Below are positions 1 through 10,792 of a stretch of 36,039 nucleotides of DNA, piece by piece. A model generated the notes under the pieces. That model made no database searches and was not told the DNA's origin. It was given only the letters and a program-made list of their open reading frames with translations. A program made the translations under genes and the position numbers. The first letter of the stretch is position 1; the number at the start of each line of letters is the position of its first letter. Source of the stretch: Mycobacterium sp. E1747 (GTDB taxonomy: Bacteria > Actinomycetota > Actinomycetes > Mycobacteriales > Mycobacteriaceae); the NCBI RefSeq assembly GCF_001667775.1, contig NZ_LZJI01000187.1, forward strand, positions 1-36,039, given 5' to 3'.

Positions 1-1566
1 ACCGTCGCGCAGATCGCCGAGCTGGTGGACGGCACGCTGGCCGACATCGCGCCGCAAGCCGCCGCCGAGCTCCGCGTCACTGGAACCGTCGAATTCGATT
101 CGCGCGCAGTGGGTCCCGGCGCGCTCTTTCTCGCGCTGCCGGGGGCCCACGCCGACGGCCACGACTACGCGGAGTCGGCGGCGGCGGCCGGCGCGGTGGC
201 CGTGCTGGCAGCCCGGCCGGTGGGGGTGCCAGCCATCGTGGTGCCGCCGCGGCCGCCGACGGGCGATGGCAGTCGCCTGGCCGGCGTGCTCGAACACGAC
301 ACCGACGGCTCGGGCGCGGCGGTGCTGGCCGCGCTGGCCAAGCTGGCCAAGGCGGTGGCCGCGGAGCTGGTGGCCGGCGGCCTGACCATCATCGGCATCA
401 CGGGTTCGTCGGGGAAGACCTCGACCAAAGACCTCGTCAAAGCCGTGCTCGAGCCGCTGGGCGAGGTGATCGCCCCGCCCGGGTCGTTCAACAACGAGCT
501 GGGACACCCCTGGACGGTGTTGCGCGCGACGCGAGACACCGACTACCTGGTTCTCGAGATGTCGGCCCGCCACCCCGGCAACATCGCCGCGCTGGCCGAG
601 ATCGCCCCGCCCGCGATCGGGGTGGTCCTCAACGTGGGCACCGCCCACCTAGGTGAGTTCGGCTCGCGCGAAGCCATCGCGCGCACTAAATCCGAACTGC
701 CGCAAGCAGTTCCGTCGTCCGGCGTGGTCATCCTGAACGCCGATGACCCGGCCGTGGCGGCGATGGCCCGCGTCACCGGGGCCAGGGTGGTGCGGATCAG
801 CCGGTCCAGCCGCACCGATTCGGGTCCCAGCGACGTCTGGGCGGACGGAGTGTCGCTGGACGAACTGGCCAGGCCGCGCTTTACCCTGCACGCGATGGAC
901 AGCGCGGTCGACGTTGAGCTCGGCGTGTTCGGCGACCATCAGGTCACCAACGCGCTGTGCGCCGCGGCGGTCGGGCTGGAGTGCGGCGCGACGGTCGACC
1001 AGGTCGCCGCCGCGCTGGCACAGGCCGGGCCGGTGTCGCGGCACCGGATGCAGGTCACCACCCGGATGGACGGGGTGACGGTGATCGACGACGCCTACAA
1101 CGCCAACCCCGATTCGATGCGGGCCGGCCTGCAGGCGCTGGCCTGGATCGCCCACCGCCCGAGCGAGAAGCGCAGGAGCTGGGCGGTGCTGGGCGAAATG
1201 GCCGAGCTAGGCGACGACGCGCTGGCCGAACATGATCGCATCGGCCGGCTGGCGGTGCGCTTAGATGTGTCTCGACTTGTGGTCGTGGGAAGTGGGAGGT
1301 CGATGAGCGCCATGCACCACGGAGCCGTCATGGAGGGCTCGTGGGGGGTTTGCGGCGATAGGGGGGCCGTGAACGTGGCCGACGCCGGGGCCGCTCTGGC
1401 GCTCTTGCGGGCCGAGCTGCAGCCCGGCGACGTGGTCCTGGTCAAAGCTTCCAATGCGGCGGGGCTGGGAGCGCTGGCCGACGCGCTGGCTCGTGACGAT
1501 CGCGAGGGCGGGGAAGCCGGGCGAAGCGGGTCGTCACGATTCAGCGACGGGGGGACAGGCTCGTGA
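1..1566 (+). CDS. murF: UDP-N-acetylmuramoyl-tripeptide--D-alanyl-D-alanine ligase (MurF), 5' end cut by window
   Basis: MurF adds D-Ala-D-Ala to UDP-MurNAc-tripeptide in the cytoplasm, the last step in making the soluble peptidoglycan precursor. The reading frame is open from base 1. Codons before the GTG at 25 encode TVAQIAEL, which matches the MurF N-terminus of M. tuberculosis as I remember it, so the true start lies just upstream and GTG 25 is internal. The Mur-ligase ATP loop [11 protein letters not shown] is at 394-426. The central-domain signature NNELGHPWT and the C-terminal-domain block [14 protein letters not shown] also match MurF. About 522 codons are visible, close to the full family length. 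The stop overlaps the mraY start by 4 bp (GTGA), which indicates translational coupling inside the dcw operon. Identification is firm; only the first few residues are missing. Confidence 0.97.
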   Translation, partial: TVAQIAELVDGTLADIAPQAAAELRVTGTVEFDSRAVGPGALFLALPGAHADGHDYAESAAAAGAVAVLAARPVGVPAIVVPPRPPTGDGSRLAGVLEHDTDGSGAAVLAALAKLAKAVAAELVAGGLTIIGITGSSGKTSTKDLVKAVLEPLGEVIAPPGSFNNELGHPWTVLRATRDTDYLVLEMSARHPGNIAALAEIAPPAIGVVLNVGTAHLGEFGSREAIARTKSELPQAVPSSGVVILNADDPAVAAMARVTGARVVRISRSSRTDSGPSDVWADGVSLDELARPRFTLHAMDSAVDVELGVFGDHQVTNALCAAAVGLECGATVDQVAAALAQAGPVSRHRMQVTTRMDGVTVIDDAYNANPDSMRAGLQALAWIAHRPSEKRRSWAVLGEMAELGDDALAEHDRIGRLAVRLDVSRLVVVGSGRSMSAMHHGAVMEGSWGVCGDRGAVNVADAGAALALLRAELQPGDVVLVKASNAAGLGALADALARDDREGGEAGRSGSSRFSDGGTGS

Positions 1567-2642
1567 GGCAAATCCTGATCGCCGTCGCGATTGCGCTTGC
1601 GGTGTCGATTTTGTTGACGCCGGCGCTGATTCGCTTGTTCACCAGGCAGGGCTTCGGCCATCACACCCGCGACGACGGGCCGCCCAGCCATCACGCCAAG
1701 CGGGGCACGCCGTCGATGGGCGGCGTGGCGATCCTCGCCGGGATCTGGGCCGGTTACCTCGGGACGCACCTGGCCGGGCTGGCCTTCGACGGCGAGGGCG
1801 TTTCCGCGTCGGGTCTGCTGGTACTGGGGCTGGCGACCGCGTTGGGCGGCGTCGGGTTCATTGACGACCTGATCAAGGTCCGCCGGTCGCGCAACCTCGG
1901 GCTGAACAAGACCGCCAAGACCGTCGGGCAGGTGGCCGCCGCGGTGCTCTTCGGTGTGCTGGTGTTGCGGTTCCGCAATGGCAGCGGATTGACCCCGGCC
2001 AGCTCAGACTTGTCCTACGTGCGCGAGATCGCCACCGTCACATTGACTCCCGCGCTGTTCGTGTTGTTCTGCGTGGTCGTGGTCAGTGCCTGGTCCAACG
2101 CGGTCAATTTCACCGACGGCCTGGACGGCCTGGCCGCGGGGTGCATGGCGATGGTCACCGCCGCCTACGTGTTGATCACCTTCTGGCAGTATCGCAACGC
2201 CTGTGTGACGGCTCCGGGCCTGGGCTGCTACAACGTGCGTGACCCGTTGGACCTGGCGCTAGTCGCGGCCGCCACCGCGGGCGCGTGCATCGGCTTTTTG
2301 TGGTGGAACGCCGCTCCCGCAAAGATTTTCATGGGTGACACCGGGTCGCTGGCGCTGGGTGGCATCATCGCGGGCCTGTCGGTCACCAGCCGCACCGAGA
2401 TCCTCGCCGTCGTGCTGGGCTCGCTGTTCGTCGCCGAGGTCACCTCGGTGGTGTTGCAGATCCTGGCCTTTCGCACCACCGGTCGCCGGGTGTTCCGGAT
2501 GGCGCCCTTCCACCACCATTTCGAGTTGGCGGGCTGGGCCGAAACCACGGTGATCATTCGCTTCTGGCTGCTCACGGCGATCACGTGTGGTCTGGGCGTG
2601 GCCCTCTTCTACGGTGAGTGGCTGGGCGCGATCGGTGCCTGA
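1563..2642 (+). CDS. mraY: Phospho-N-acetylmuramoyl-pentapeptide transferase (MraY/MurX)
   Basis: This integral membrane enzyme transfers phospho-MurNAc-pentapeptide from UDP to decaprenyl phosphate, giving lipid I. The 359 residues are mostly hydrophobic helices. Family signatures are all present: the DDLIKV aspartate pair with the following LGLNKTAKT loop, [24 protein letters not shown], and the histidine cluster [10 protein letters not shown] near the C-terminus. The start is the GTG that overlaps the murF stop by 4 bp. In mycobacteria the gene is also called murX. It sits between murF and murD as expected, and nothing in it looks damaged. Confidence 0.97.
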   Translation: MRQILIAVAIALAVSILLTPALIRLFTRQGFGHHTRDDGPPSHHAKRGTPSMGGVAILAGIWAGYLGTHLAGLAFDGEGVSASGLLVLGLATALGGVGFIDDLIKVRRSRNLGLNKTAKTVGQVAAAVLFGVLVLRFRNGSGLTPASSDLSYVREIATVTLTPALFVLFCVVVVSAWSNAVNFTDGLDGLAAGCMAMVTAAYVLITFWQYRNACVTAPGLGCYNVRDPLDLALVAAATAGACIGFLWWNAAPAKIFMGDTGSLALGGIIAGLSVTSRTEILAVVLGSLFVAEVTSVVLQILAFRTTGRRVFRMAPFHHHFELAGWAETTVIIRFWLLTAITCGLGVALFYGEWLGAIGA

Positions 2643-4101
2643 CGTGGCCGGGCTCGAGCCTCTGGCGCCGGGCGCGCCGGTGCTGGTGGCCGGCGGCGGG
2701 ATCACCGGCAAGGCGGTGCTGGCGGCGCTGACCCGGTTCGGCGCGGTGCCGACCCTCTGCGACGACGACGCGGCCACGTTGCGCCGCTACGCCGAGAGAG
2801 GCGTGGCGACGATGACGACGTCGACGTCCGCGGAGCGCCTCGCGCAGTACGCCCTGGTGGTCACCAGCCCCGGGTTCTCGCCGGACACGCCGCTGCTGGC
2901 CGCCGCCGCGACGGAGGGCGTGCCGATCTGGGGCGACGTGGAGCTGGCCTGGCGGCTGGACACTGCGGGTCATTACGGGCCGCCGCGGCGCTGGCTGGTG
3001 GTGACCGGCACGAACGGCAAGACGACCACCACGTCGATGCTGCAGGCCATGCTGACCGCCGCGGGCCGGCGCAGTGTGCTGTGCGGCAATATCGGCGACC
3101 CGGTGCTCGACGTGCTCGAGCAGCCGGCCGACCTACTGGCCGTCGAGCTGTCCAGCTTCCAGCTGCACTGGGCGCCCTCGGTGCGCCCCGAGGCGGGCGC
3201 CGTGCTCAACATCGCCGAAGACCACCTGGATTGGCACTCCACCATGGCCGACTACACGGCGGCCAAGGCGCGGGTGCTGGGCGGTCGGGTCGCGGTGGTG
3301 GGGCTCGACGACGCCCGGGCGGCCGCGTTGCTGAACACCGCCGCGGCGCCGGTGCGCGTCGGCTTCCGGCTCGGCGAGCCGGCGGCGGGCGAACTCGGCG
3401 TGCGTGACGGCCGGCTGATCGACCGTGCCTTCGCCGACGACCTCGCGCTCGTGCGGGCCGACTCGATCCCGGTGCCGGGGCCCGTCGGCGTCCTCGACGC
3501 CCTGGCCGCGGCGGCGCTGGCCCGCAGCGTCGGTGTGCCCGCCGAGGCGATCGCGGAGGCGATCGCGTCCTTCCGGGTGGGTCGGCACCGGGCGGAGGTG
3601 GTCACGGTCGCCGACGGCATCACCTACGTCGACGACTCCAAGGCCACCAATCCGCACGCGGCGGAGGCATCCGTGCTGGCCTATCCGCGCGTGGTGTGGG
3701 TGGCCGGCGGTTTGCTCAAGGGCGCGTCGGTCGACGCCGAGGTGGCCCGGATGGCGTCCCGCCTGGTCGGGGCGGTGCTCATCGGCCGAGATCGCCAAGA
3801 GGTTGCAGAGGCGTTATCGCGACACGCGCCGGATGTCCCCGTCGTCCAGGTTGTGACAGGCGAGGATGCTGATATGAATGCGACGGATGTGGTTATTGGG
3901 GCAGATGTGACAGAAGTGAAACATTCGGGTGGCGATCTCGGTACTTCCGTCATGACCGCGGCGGTGGCCGCGGCCCGCGACCTGGCCCGGCCCGGCGACA
4001 CGGTACTGCTGGCACCGGCGGGCGCCTCGTTCGACCAGTTCACCGGGTACGCCGACCGTGGTGACGCCTTCGCCGCCGCCGTCCGCGCGGCCACCCGGTA
4101 G
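2635..4101 (+). CDS. murD: UDP-N-acetylmuramoylalanine--D-glutamate ligase (MurD)
   Basis: MurD adds D-Glu to UDP-MurNAc-L-Ala. The ATP loop [12 protein letters not shown] lies at 3001-3036. The SSFQLHW block, the AEDHLDWH block and the C-terminal [10 protein letters not shown] and [12 protein letters not shown] motifs are typical of MurD. I chose GTG 2635, which overlaps the end of mraY by 8 bp and gives 488 residues. GTG 2644 is an alternative, and the longer open frame from 2587 would overlap mraY deeply and adds no family sequence. The stretch encoded at about 3855-3935 is unusually rich in A and T for this gene and differs from my memory of the M. tuberculosis protein, while the flanks agree. 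Confidence 0.95.
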   Translation: MPDVAGLEPLAPGAPVLVAGGGITGKAVLAALTRFGAVPTLCDDDAATLRRYAERGVATMTTSTSAERLAQYALVVTSPGFSPDTPLLAAAATEGVPIWGDVELAWRLDTAGHYGPPRRWLVVTGTNGKTTTTSMLQAMLTAAGRRSVLCGNIGDPVLDVLEQPADLLAVELSSFQLHWAPSVRPEAGAVLNIAEDHLDWHSTMADYTAAKARVLGGRVAVVGLDDARAAALLNTAAAPVRVGFRLGEPAAGELGVRDGRLIDRAFADDLALVRADSIPVPGPVGVLDALAAAALARSVGVPAEAIAEAIASFRVGRHRAEVVTVADGITYVDDSKATNPHAAEASVLAYPRVVWVAGGLLKGASVDAEVARMASRLVGAVLIGRDRQEVAEALSRHAPDVPVVQVVTGEDADMNATDVVIGADVTEVKHSGGDLGTSVMTAAVAAARDLARPGDTVLLAPAGASFDQFTGYADRGDAFAAAVRAATR

Positions 4102-4107
4102 GCGGGC

Positions 4108-5727
4108 ATGGGTAACCCGCTGGCCCGGCTCAGACGCCGGGGCAAGGACATGGCAGACGCCGGCGCCGCCGAGGCCACCGACGCCGAGGAGCCCGACGCC
4201 GACGCGGCGACCGGCCCCGTCAGCGCCGCCGGCAGCTCGGAAGCCAGGCCGTCCACGAAACCGCAGCGGGGCGAGGGGCGTAACCGGTTCGGCGCCTGGC
4301 TGAGCCGGCCCATGACGTCGTTCCACCTGATCATCGCCGTGGCCGGACTGCTGACGACGCTCGGTTTGATCATGGTGCTGTCTGCCTCGGGCGTGCGGTC
4401 CTACGACGCCGACGGGTCGGCCTGGGTGATCTTCGGCAAGCAGGTGTTGTGGACGGTGATCGGCCTGGTCGCCTGTTACGCCTCGCTGCGCATGTCGGTG
4501 CGCTTCATCCGTCGCGTCGCCTTCACCGGCTACGTCGTCACGGTCATCCTGCTGGTGCTCGTGCTGGTGCCCGGGATCGGCAACCTGGCCAACGGTTCCC
4601 GGAAGTGGTTCGTCATCGCCGGCTTCTCGATGCAGCCCTCCGAGCTGGCGAAAATCGCCTTCGCCATCTGGGGTGCGCATCTGCTGGCGGCCCGGCGGCT
4701 GGAGCGGGCCTCGCTGCGCGAATTGCTGATCCCGCTGGTGCCGGCCGCGGTCATCGCGCTGGCGCTGATCGTCGCCCAGCCCGACCTGGGGCAGACGGTG
4801 TCGCTGGGCATCATCCTGCTGGCGCTGTTGTGGTACGCCGGGTTGCCGCTGCGCGTCTTCGCCACCTCGCTGCTGGCCGTCTTCATGGCCGGCGCCATCC
4901 TGGCCATGTCCGCGGGATACCGCTCGGACCGGGTGAAATCCTGGATGAACCCCGAGAACGACCCCATGGACACCGGCTACCAGGCCCGCCAGGCGAAGTA
5001 CGCCCTCGCCCACGGGGGGATCTTCGGCGACGGCCTGGGTCAGGGTGTCGCCAAGTGGAACTACCTGCCCAACGCCCACAACGACTTCATCTTCGCGATC
5101 ATCGGCGAGGAGCTGGGCTTCGTCGGCGCGTTCGGCCTGCTGGTGCTCTTCGGGTTGTTCGCCTACACCGGGATGCGCATCGCCCGCCGGTCGGCCGATC
5201 CCTTTCTGCGGCTGCTGACCGCCACCACCACGATGTGGGTGCTGGGGCAGGCCTTCATCAACATCGGTTACGTGATCGGGATCCTGCCGGTCACCGGAAT
5301 CCAGCTGCCCCTGATTTCCGCGGGGGGAACCTCCACGGCCGCAACGCTTTTCATGATCGGCATCATGGCCAACGCGGCCCGTCACGAACCTGAGGCGGTA
5401 GCCGCGCTGCGCGCCGGCCGTGACGACAAGGTGAACCGGTTCCTACGGCTGCCGCTGCCGCAGCCGTACGTGCCGACGCGGCTGGAATCGTTCCGCGACC
5501 GCAAGCGCGGTGGCAAGCAACCGGGCAACGCAACCCCGCCGCGCAGCGGCGCGCGCAACCCCGCCCGCAAGACGCAAGAACCGCTGCGGCCGGCGTTCTC
5601 CCGCACAGCCGCACGGCCGGCCCGCAGGGCGGTGCATCATGGATCTGGCCAGCGCTCCGCCACTCGCGGAGCCGGCCAGCGTCAGGCACGGCGCGCACGC
5701 GCACTGGAAGGTCAGCGTTACGGGTGA
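4108..5727 (+). CDS. ftsW: Septal peptidoglycan polymerase of the SEDS family (FtsW)
   Basis: FtsW is a polytopic SEDS glycosyltransferase that works with a class B penicillin-binding protein at the division site. The 539-residue protein has a charged cytoplasmic N-terminus of about 65 residues, a membrane core of about ten helices, and a long basic C-terminal tail. SEDS signatures include [26 protein letters not shown], the [18 protein letters not shown] stretch and [12 protein letters not shown]. The ATG lies 6 bp after the murD stop, and the N-terminus aligns with remembered mycobacterial FtsW proteins. The mycobacterial C-terminal extension is known for interaction with FtsZ and PBP3. The stop overlaps the murG start by 4 bp. 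Confidence 0.96.
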   Translation: MGNPLARLRRRGKDMADAGAAEATDAEEPDADAATGPVSAAGSSEARPSTKPQRGEGRNRFGAWLSRPMTSFHLIIAVAGLLTTLGLIMVLSASGVRSYDADGSAWVIFGKQVLWTVIGLVACYASLRMSVRFIRRVAFTGYVVTVILLVLVLVPGIGNLANGSRKWFVIAGFSMQPSELAKIAFAIWGAHLLAARRLERASLRELLIPLVPAAVIALALIVAQPDLGQTVSLGIILLALLWYAGLPLRVFATSLLAVFMAGAILAMSAGYRSDRVKSWMNPENDPMDTGYQARQAKYALAHGGIFGDGLGQGVAKWNYLPNAHNDFIFAIIGEELGFVGAFGLLVLFGLFAYTGMRIARRSADPFLRLLTATTTMWVLGQAFINIGYVIGILPVTGIQLPLISAGGTSTAATLFMIGIMANAARHEPEAVAALRAGRDDKVNRFLRLPLPQPYVPTRLESFRDRKRGGKQPGNATPPRSGARNPARKTQEPLRPAFSRTAARPARRAVHHGSGQRSATRGAGQRQARRARALEGQRYG

Positions 5728-6935
5728 ACGACACGGTCAGCAAGCCGACCGGCGGGCGGGGGACAAGTCCCCAGCCCGCCGGTGCCGCGTTGTCGGCTTG
5801 TAAGCCCTTGTCGGTCGTGCTGGCCGGCGGGGGCACGGCCGGCCACGTCGAGCCCGCGATGGCGGTGGCCGACGCGCTCAGCGCGCTCGATCCGCAGGTG
5901 CGCATCACGGCGCTGGGCACTCACCGCGGGCTGGAGACCAGGCTGGTGCCCCAGCGTGGCTACCACCTCGAGCTGATCACGCCGGTGCCGCTGCCGCGTA
6001 AGCCCAGCGGCGACCTGGCGCGACTGCCCCCGCGGGTGTGGCGCGCGGTCCGGGAGACCCGCGCGGTGCTCGACGCGGTGGACGCCGACGTCATCATCGG
6101 TTTCGGCGGGTACGTGGCGCTGCCGGCCTACCTCGCCGCCCGCGGCATTCCGCGCGGCCTCAGCCGTCGGCGCCGCGTCCCGGTGCTGATCCACGAGGCC
6201 AACGCCAGCGCCGGCCTGGCGAACCGGATCGGCGCCCGGCGAGCCGACCGGGTGCTGTCCGCCGTGCCCGATTGCGGCTTGCCGCACGCGGAGGTCGTCG
6301 GGGTGCCGGTGCGGGCGGCCATCACGTCGCTGGACCGCGCGGCCTTGCGCGGTGAGGCGCGCAGGCACTTCGGCTTCGCCGAGGACGCCAGGGTGTTGCT
6401 GGTGTTCGGCGGCTCGCAGGGGGCCGTGTCACTGAACCGCGCGGTGTCCGGTGCCGCCGCCGACCTGGCGGCCGCGGGCGTGTCGGTGCTGCATGCGCAC
6501 GGGCCGAAGAACACCCTCGAGCTGCGGGAGAGCCAACCCGGTGATCCGCCGTACGTGGCGGTGCCCTACCTCGACCGGATGGACCTGGCCTACGCCGCCG
6601 CTGACCTGGCGATCTGCCGCTCCGGCGCCATGACCGTCGCCGAGGTCTCGGCGGTCGGACTGCCGGCCATCTACGTGCCCCTGCCGATCGGCAACGGCGA
6701 GCAGCGGCTCAACGCGCTCCCGGTGGTCAACGGCGGGGGCGGCATGGTGGTCGCCGACGCCGCCCTGACCCCGGAGCTGGTGGCCCGCGAGGTGGCCGCC
6801 CTGCTCAACGACCCGCCCCGGTTGGCGGCGATGACGACGGCGGCCGCGCGGGTCGGGCACCCTGACGCGGCGCGCCAGGTGGCGCAGGCGGCGCTGGACA
6901 TCGCCAGGAAGGCAGCGGCGGGAGGGCGACGGTGA
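5724..6935 (+). CDS. murG: UDP-GlcNAc:lipid I N-acetylglucosaminyltransferase (MurG)
   Basis: MurG is a peripheral GT28 glycosyltransferase on the inner membrane face that converts lipid I to lipid II. After a non-conserved N-terminal extension of about 30 residues, the nucleotide-binding [13 protein letters not shown] glycine-rich loop appears. [14 protein letters not shown], the HEANA block, VFGGSQGA and the C-terminal donor-sugar motif [11 protein letters not shown] follow. The total is 403 residues. The start is a GTG in a GTGA overlap with ftsW. The arginine-rich loop around [10 protein letters not shown] sits where the M. tuberculosis protein also has a basic cluster. The 3' end carries a GGAGGG that doubles as the ribosome-binding site of murC. 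Confidence 0.96.
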   Translation: MNDTVSKPTGGRGTSPQPAGAALSACKPLSVVLAGGGTAGHVEPAMAVADALSALDPQVRITALGTHRGLETRLVPQRGYHLELITPVPLPRKPSGDLARLPPRVWRAVRETRAVLDAVDADVIIGFGGYVALPAYLAARGIPRGLSRRRRVPVLIHEANASAGLANRIGARRADRVLSAVPDCGLPHAEVVGVPVRAAITSLDRAALRGEARRHFGFAEDARVLLVFGGSQGAVSLNRAVSGAAADLAAAGVSVLHAHGPKNTLELRESQPGDPPYVAVPYLDRMDLAYAAADLAICRSGAMTVAEVSAVGLPAIYVPLPIGNGEQRLNALPVVNGGGGMVVADAALTPELVAREVAALLNDPPRLAAMTTAAARVGHPDAARQVAQAALDIARKAAAGGRR

Positions 6936-8392
6936 ACGCCGAACAGCTGCCGCCCGAACTGCAGCGGGTGCACATGGTGGGCATCGGCGGGGCCGGGATG
7001 TCGGGCATCGCCCGAATCCTGCTGGACCGCGGCGCGCTCGTCTCGGGCTCCGACGCCAAGGAATCGCGCGGCGTGCACGCGTTGCGGGCCCGGGGCGCGT
7101 CGATCCGCATCGGCCACGACGCGTCGTCGCTCGACCTGTTGCCGGGCGGCCCGACCGCGGTGATCACCACCCACGCCGCCATCCCCAAGACCAACCCCGA
7201 GCTCGTCGAGGCCCGCCGGCGCGGCGTCCCGGTGATCCTGCGCCCGGCGGTGCTGGCCAAGCTGATGGACGGTCGGACCACGCTGATGGTCACCGGCACG
7301 CACGGCAAGACGACGACGACGTCGATGTTGATCGTGGCGCTGCAGCACTGCGGGCACGACCCGTCGTTCGCGGTCGGCGGTGAGATGGGGGAGGCCGGCA
7401 CCAACGCGCATCACGGCAGCGGTGACTGCTTCGTAGCCGAGGCCGACGAAAGCGACGGATCGCTGCTGGAATACACACCCAACGTCGCGGTGGTCACCAA
7501 CATCGAGACCGATCACCTGGACTTCTACGGCAGCGCCGACGCCTATGTCCGGGTGTTCGATGCCTTCGTGGAGCGGCTGGCCCCCGGCGGAGCGCTGGTG
7601 GTGTGCGTCGACGACCCGGGCGCGGCCGCGCTGGCGGACCGCACCGCCGAGCTGGGAATCCGGGTGCTGCGCTACGGATCCGACCCGGGTCAGGACCACG
7701 CCGCCACCCTGCTGTCCTGGGAGCAGCAGGGCACCGAGGCGGTCGCACACATCCTGCTGGCGGGCGAACAGCATCCCCGCGTCATGCGGCTGTCGGTGCC
7801 CGGGCGCCACATGGCGCTCAACGCGCTGGGCGCGCTGCTCGCCGCGCTCGAGATCGGCGCCCCGGCGGACGCGGTGCTCGACGGGCTGGCCGGTTTCGAG
7901 GGGGTGCGCCGGCGGTTCGAACTGGTCGGCAACTCGGGTTCGGTGCGGGTCTTTGACGACTATGCGCACCATCCCACCGAGATCAGCGCGACGCTGGCCG
8001 CGGTCCGCACGGTCCTCGAGCAGAGCGCCGGCGGTCGCAGCCTTGTGGTGTTCCAGCCCCACTTATATTCGCGCACAAAGGAATTCGCGGCAGAATTCGG
8101 TCGCGCGCTGGACGCCGCCGACGAGGTATTCGTCCTCGACGTGTACGGCGCCCGCGAACAACCCCTCGCCGGCGTCAGCGGGGCCAGCGTCGCCGAACAC
8201 GTCAGCGTGCCCGTGCGCTACCTGCCAAACTTCTCCGCGGTCGCCGAGCAGGTGGCCGCCGCGGCCGGCCCCGGCGACGTCATCGTCACGATGGGCGCCG
8301 GCGACGTGACCCTGCTCGGACCGGAGATCGTCACGGAGCTGCGAATCCGGGACAACCGCAGCACGCCCGGCCGGCCGGGGGTGCCGCGATGA
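6932..8392 (+). CDS. murC: UDP-N-acetylmuramate--L-alanine ligase (MurC)
   Basis: MurC makes the first peptide bond of the peptidoglycan stem by adding L-Ala to UDP-MurNAc. The N-terminal dinucleotide-like fold shows [14 protein letters not shown]. The ATP loop [12 protein letters not shown] is at about 7288-7323. [20 protein letters not shown], the [10 protein letters not shown] block and the C-terminal [10 protein letters not shown] block are all classic MurC elements. The protein has 486 residues. GTG 6932 overlaps the murG stop by 4 bp and is preceded by GGAGGG at 6921-6926, which settles the start. The stop overlaps ftsQ by ATGA. Confidence 0.97.
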   Translation: MNAEQLPPELQRVHMVGIGGAGMSGIARILLDRGALVSGSDAKESRGVHALRARGASIRIGHDASSLDLLPGGPTAVITTHAAIPKTNPELVEARRRGVPVILRPAVLAKLMDGRTTLMVTGTHGKTTTTSMLIVALQHCGHDPSFAVGGEMGEAGTNAHHGSGDCFVAEADESDGSLLEYTPNVAVVTNIETDHLDFYGSADAYVRVFDAFVERLAPGGALVVCVDDPGAAALADRTAELGIRVLRYGSDPGQDHAATLLSWEQQGTEAVAHILLAGEQHPRVMRLSVPGRHMALNALGALLAALEIGAPADAVLDGLAGFEGVRRRFELVGNSGSVRVFDDYAHHPTEISATLAAVRTVLEQSAGGRSLVVFQPHLYSRTKEFAAEFGRALDAADEVFVLDVYGAREQPLAGVSGASVAEHVSVPVRYLPNFSAVAEQVAAAAGPGDVIVTMGAGDVTLLGPEIVTELRIRDNRSTPGRPGVPR

Positions 8393-9330
8393 CGCAGCCG
8401 GACGACCCCGTGGGTGTCGCCGGCGAACCGGCCTCCGACTCGGCGGACGGCGCGATCACCGAACCTATTTTCGCCGCCGGCCCCGACGTGCGGACGCCGA
8501 CTGACGATGAGGAATTCGAGGGGCCGCGTCGGCGGGCGCGCCGGGAGCGAGCCGAACGGCGCGCCGCCCAGGCGCGCGCCACCGCCATCGAAGAGGCCCG
8601 CCGGGAGGCCAAACGCCGGGCCACCGGCCGCGCAGCCGACGAGCCCAAACCCGTCGCTCGGGGCGTGGTCCGCGGGCTGAAGATGCTGTTGCTGACGGTG
8701 CTGCTGGTCGCCCTGGGGATCGGGCTCGCGCTGATCCTCTACTTCACCCCCGCGATGTCGGCCCGCAACATCGTTGTCGTCGGCACTGGGGAGGTGACCC
8801 GGGAAGAGGTGTTGGACGCCGCCCGGGTGCGGCCGGGCACCCCCTTGCTGCAGATCAACACCAACCAGGTCGCCGACCGGGTGGCGGCCATCCGGCGCGT
8901 GGCCAGCGCGCGGGTGCAGCGCCAGTACCCGTCGGCCCTACGCATCACCATCGTCGAGCGAATCCCGGTGGCTGTAAAGGACTTTCCCGACGGCCCGCAC
9001 CTGTTCGACCGCGATGGCGTCGACTTCGCGACCGGCCCGCCGCCCCCGGCGCTGCCGTACCTCGACGTCGCCGACCCGGGTCCCAACGACCCGGCGACCA
9101 AGGCGGCGCTGCAGGTGCTGACCGCGCTGCGGCCCGAGGTGGCCGGTCAGGTGGGCCGGGTCGCGGCCCCGTCGGTCGCCTCGATCACGCTCACGCTGGG
9201 CGATGGCCGGGTCGTCATCTGGGGGACGACCGATCGCACCGACGAGAAGGCCGAGAAGCTGGCGGCGCTGCTGACCCAGCCCGGGCGGACCTACGACGTC
9301 TCGAGCCCCGACCTGCCGACGGTGAAGTAG
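8389..9330 (+). CDS. ftsQ: Cell division protein FtsQ (POTRA domain, bitopic)
   Basis: FtsQ is a single-pass membrane protein that links early and late divisome components. The first 95 or so residues form a long, charged, Arg/Glu/Ala-rich cytoplasmic region, a mycobacterial trait. One hydrophobic segment follows (about residues 99-121). Next comes the extracytoplasmic POTRA domain, recognisable from [20 protein letters not shown] through [14 protein letters not shown], and then the FtsQ beta domain, 313 residues in all. The ATG overlaps the murC stop by 4 bp. This is the last gene of the overlapping chain; a gap of about 220 bp separates it from ftsZ. Confidence 0.94.
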   Translation: MTQPDDPVGVAGEPASDSADGAITEPIFAAGPDVRTPTDDEEFEGPRRRARRERAERRAAQARATAIEEARREAKRRATGRAADEPKPVARGVVRGLKMLLLTVLLVALGIGLALILYFTPAMSARNIVVVGTGEVTREEVLDAARVRPGTPLLQINTNQVADRVAAIRRVASARVQRQYPSALRITIVERIPVAVKDFPDGPHLFDRDGVDFATGPPPPALPYLDVADPGPNDPATKAALQVLTALRPEVAGQVGRVAAPSVASITLTLGDGRVVIWGTTDRTDEKAEKLAALLTQPGRTYDVSSPDLPTVK

Positions 9331-9550
9331 CGACGCCGGTCAAGCGCGGCGTGTGACGGCCGCAACAGAAAAAATTTGCGAGCCGCGCGTCGGCGCGCCT
9401 GCGGGGTTAGGGGGCGCCATGCCCATACCGTTCTGGTTGCGCGGAACTACTTGACATAACTCTAACTCTATGGTTGAGGTTGAGGGTTTGCCAGGGGAAC
9501 CGTTCAGTGACCGGAGAAACCGAATCCCCACCAGGGAGGAAGACGAGATG
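9331..9550 (+). promoter_or_regulatory. ftsQ-ftsZ intergenic control region
   Basis: This 220-bp gap is the only sizeable non-coding break between murF and ftsZ. It contains a perfect TTGACA at 9451-9456 but no convincing -10 hexamer at standard spacing. Just downstream are short tandem repeats: ACTCTA twice at about 9460-9470 and GGTTGA twice at about 9472-9483. Upstream there is an A-run (AAAAAATTT) at about 9368 and a GC-rich dyad around GGCGCGCC. The strong ribosome-binding site GGAGG is at 9535-9539. Mycobacterial ftsZ is known to be transcribed from several promoters in ftsQ and this gap. The placement of individual elements here is inference. Confidence 0.5.
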
Positions 9551-10702
9551 ATGACCCCCCCGCATAACTACCTGGCCGTCATCAAGGTTGTGGGTATCGG
9601 TGGTGGCGGCGTCAACGCCGTCAACCGGATGATCGAACAGGGCCTCAAGGGCGTGGAGTTCATCGCGATCAACACCGATGCTCAGGCGCTGTTGATGAGT
9701 GATGCCGACGTCAAGCTCGACGTCGGCCGCGACTCCACCCGCGGGCTCGGCGCCGGGGCGGACCCGGAGGTCGGCCGCAAGGCCGCCGAAGACGCCAAGG
9801 ACGAGATCGAGGAGCTGCTGCGCGGCGCGGACATGGTGTTCGTGACCGCCGGCGAGGGCGGCGGCACGGGCACCGGCGGCGCGCCCGTCGTCGCCAGCAT
9901 CGCCCGCAAGCTGGGCGCGCTGACCGTCGGCGTCGTCACCCGGCCGTTCTCCTTCGAGGGCAAGCGCCGAGGTTCGCAGGCCGAAGGCGGCATCAACACG
10001 CTGCGGGAAAGCTGCGACACCCTGATTGTCATCCCCAACGACCGGTTGCTGCAGATGGGCGATGCCGCGGTGTCCCTGATGGACGCGTTCCGCAGCGCCG
10101 ACGAGGTGCTGCTCAACGGCGTGCAGGGCATCACCGACCTGATCACCACGCCGGGCCTGATCAACGTCGACTTCGCCGACGTCAAGGGCATCATGTCCGG
10201 TGCGGGCACCGCGCTGATGGGCATTGGCTCGGCCCGCGGCGAGGGCCGCTCGCTGAAGGCCGCGGAGATCGCGATCAACTCGCCGCTGCTGGAGCAATCC
10301 ATGGAGGGCGCCCAGGGCGTGCTGATGTCGATCGCCGGCGGCAGCGACCTGGGCCTGTTCGAGATCAACGAGGCGGCCTCGCTGGTGCAGGACGCCGCCC
10401 ATCAGGACGCCAACATCATCTTCGGCACCGTCATCGACGACTCGCTGGGCGACGAGGTGCGCGTCACGGTCATCGCCGCGGGCTTCAGCGCGGCCGGCCC
10501 CGGCCGCAGACCGGTCACCGGGGACAACGCCGCCGAAAAGGGCGGCGCGCACCGCATCGAATCGGCGAAGGCCGGCAAGCTCACCTCGACACTGTTCGAA
10601 CCCGTGGACGCGGTCAGCGTGCCGGTTCACACCAACGGCGCCACGCTGAATATCGGTGGCGACGATGACGACGTCGACGTGCCGCCGTTCATGCGCCGCT
10701 GA
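9551..10702 (+). CDS. ftsZ: Cell division GTPase FtsZ
   Basis: FtsZ is the tubulin-like GTPase that polymerises into the Z ring. The product begins [20 protein letters not shown]. The tubulin signature [10 protein letters not shown] lies near 9858-9890 and the T7/synergy region is intact. The conserved C-terminal peptide [13 protein letters not shown], which binds SepF and FtsW partners, ends the protein. From ATG 9551 it has 383 residues. ATG 9548 immediately before it is equally usable and sits 8 nt from the GGAGG, against 11 nt for 9551. I preferred 9551 because it gives the N-terminus known from M. tuberculosis. An in-frame upstream extension to 9470 is not FtsZ-like. Confidence 0.97.
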   Translation: MTPPHNYLAVIKVVGIGGGGVNAVNRMIEQGLKGVEFIAINTDAQALLMSDADVKLDVGRDSTRGLGAGADPEVGRKAAEDAKDEIEELLRGADMVFVTAGEGGGTGTGGAPVVASIARKLGALTVGVVTRPFSFEGKRRGSQAEGGINTLRESCDTLIVIPNDRLLQMGDAAVSLMDAFRSADEVLLNGVQGITDLITTPGLINVDFADVKGIMSGAGTALMGIGSARGEGRSLKAAEIAINSPLLEQSMEGAQGVLMSIAGGSDLGLFEINEAASLVQDAAHQDANIIFGTVIDDSLGDEVRVTVIAAGFSAAGPGRRPVTGDNAAEKGGAHRIESAKAGKLTSTLFEPVDAVSVPVHTNGATLNIGGDDDDVDVPPFMRR

Positions 10703-10792
10703 GGTCTCGATTTGCTTGCCAGTGCGCGACAAACCGGCCGCGCCCGGATGGCGGCGCCCGTTGGCAGGCGTTGCGCTTCGGATACTGGACCT

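Noticed and set aside
3814..5385. 523-codon open frame on the - strand opposite murD and ftsW
   Set aside because: Antisense shadow with Gln/Arg/Gly/His-rich composition and no recognisable domain.
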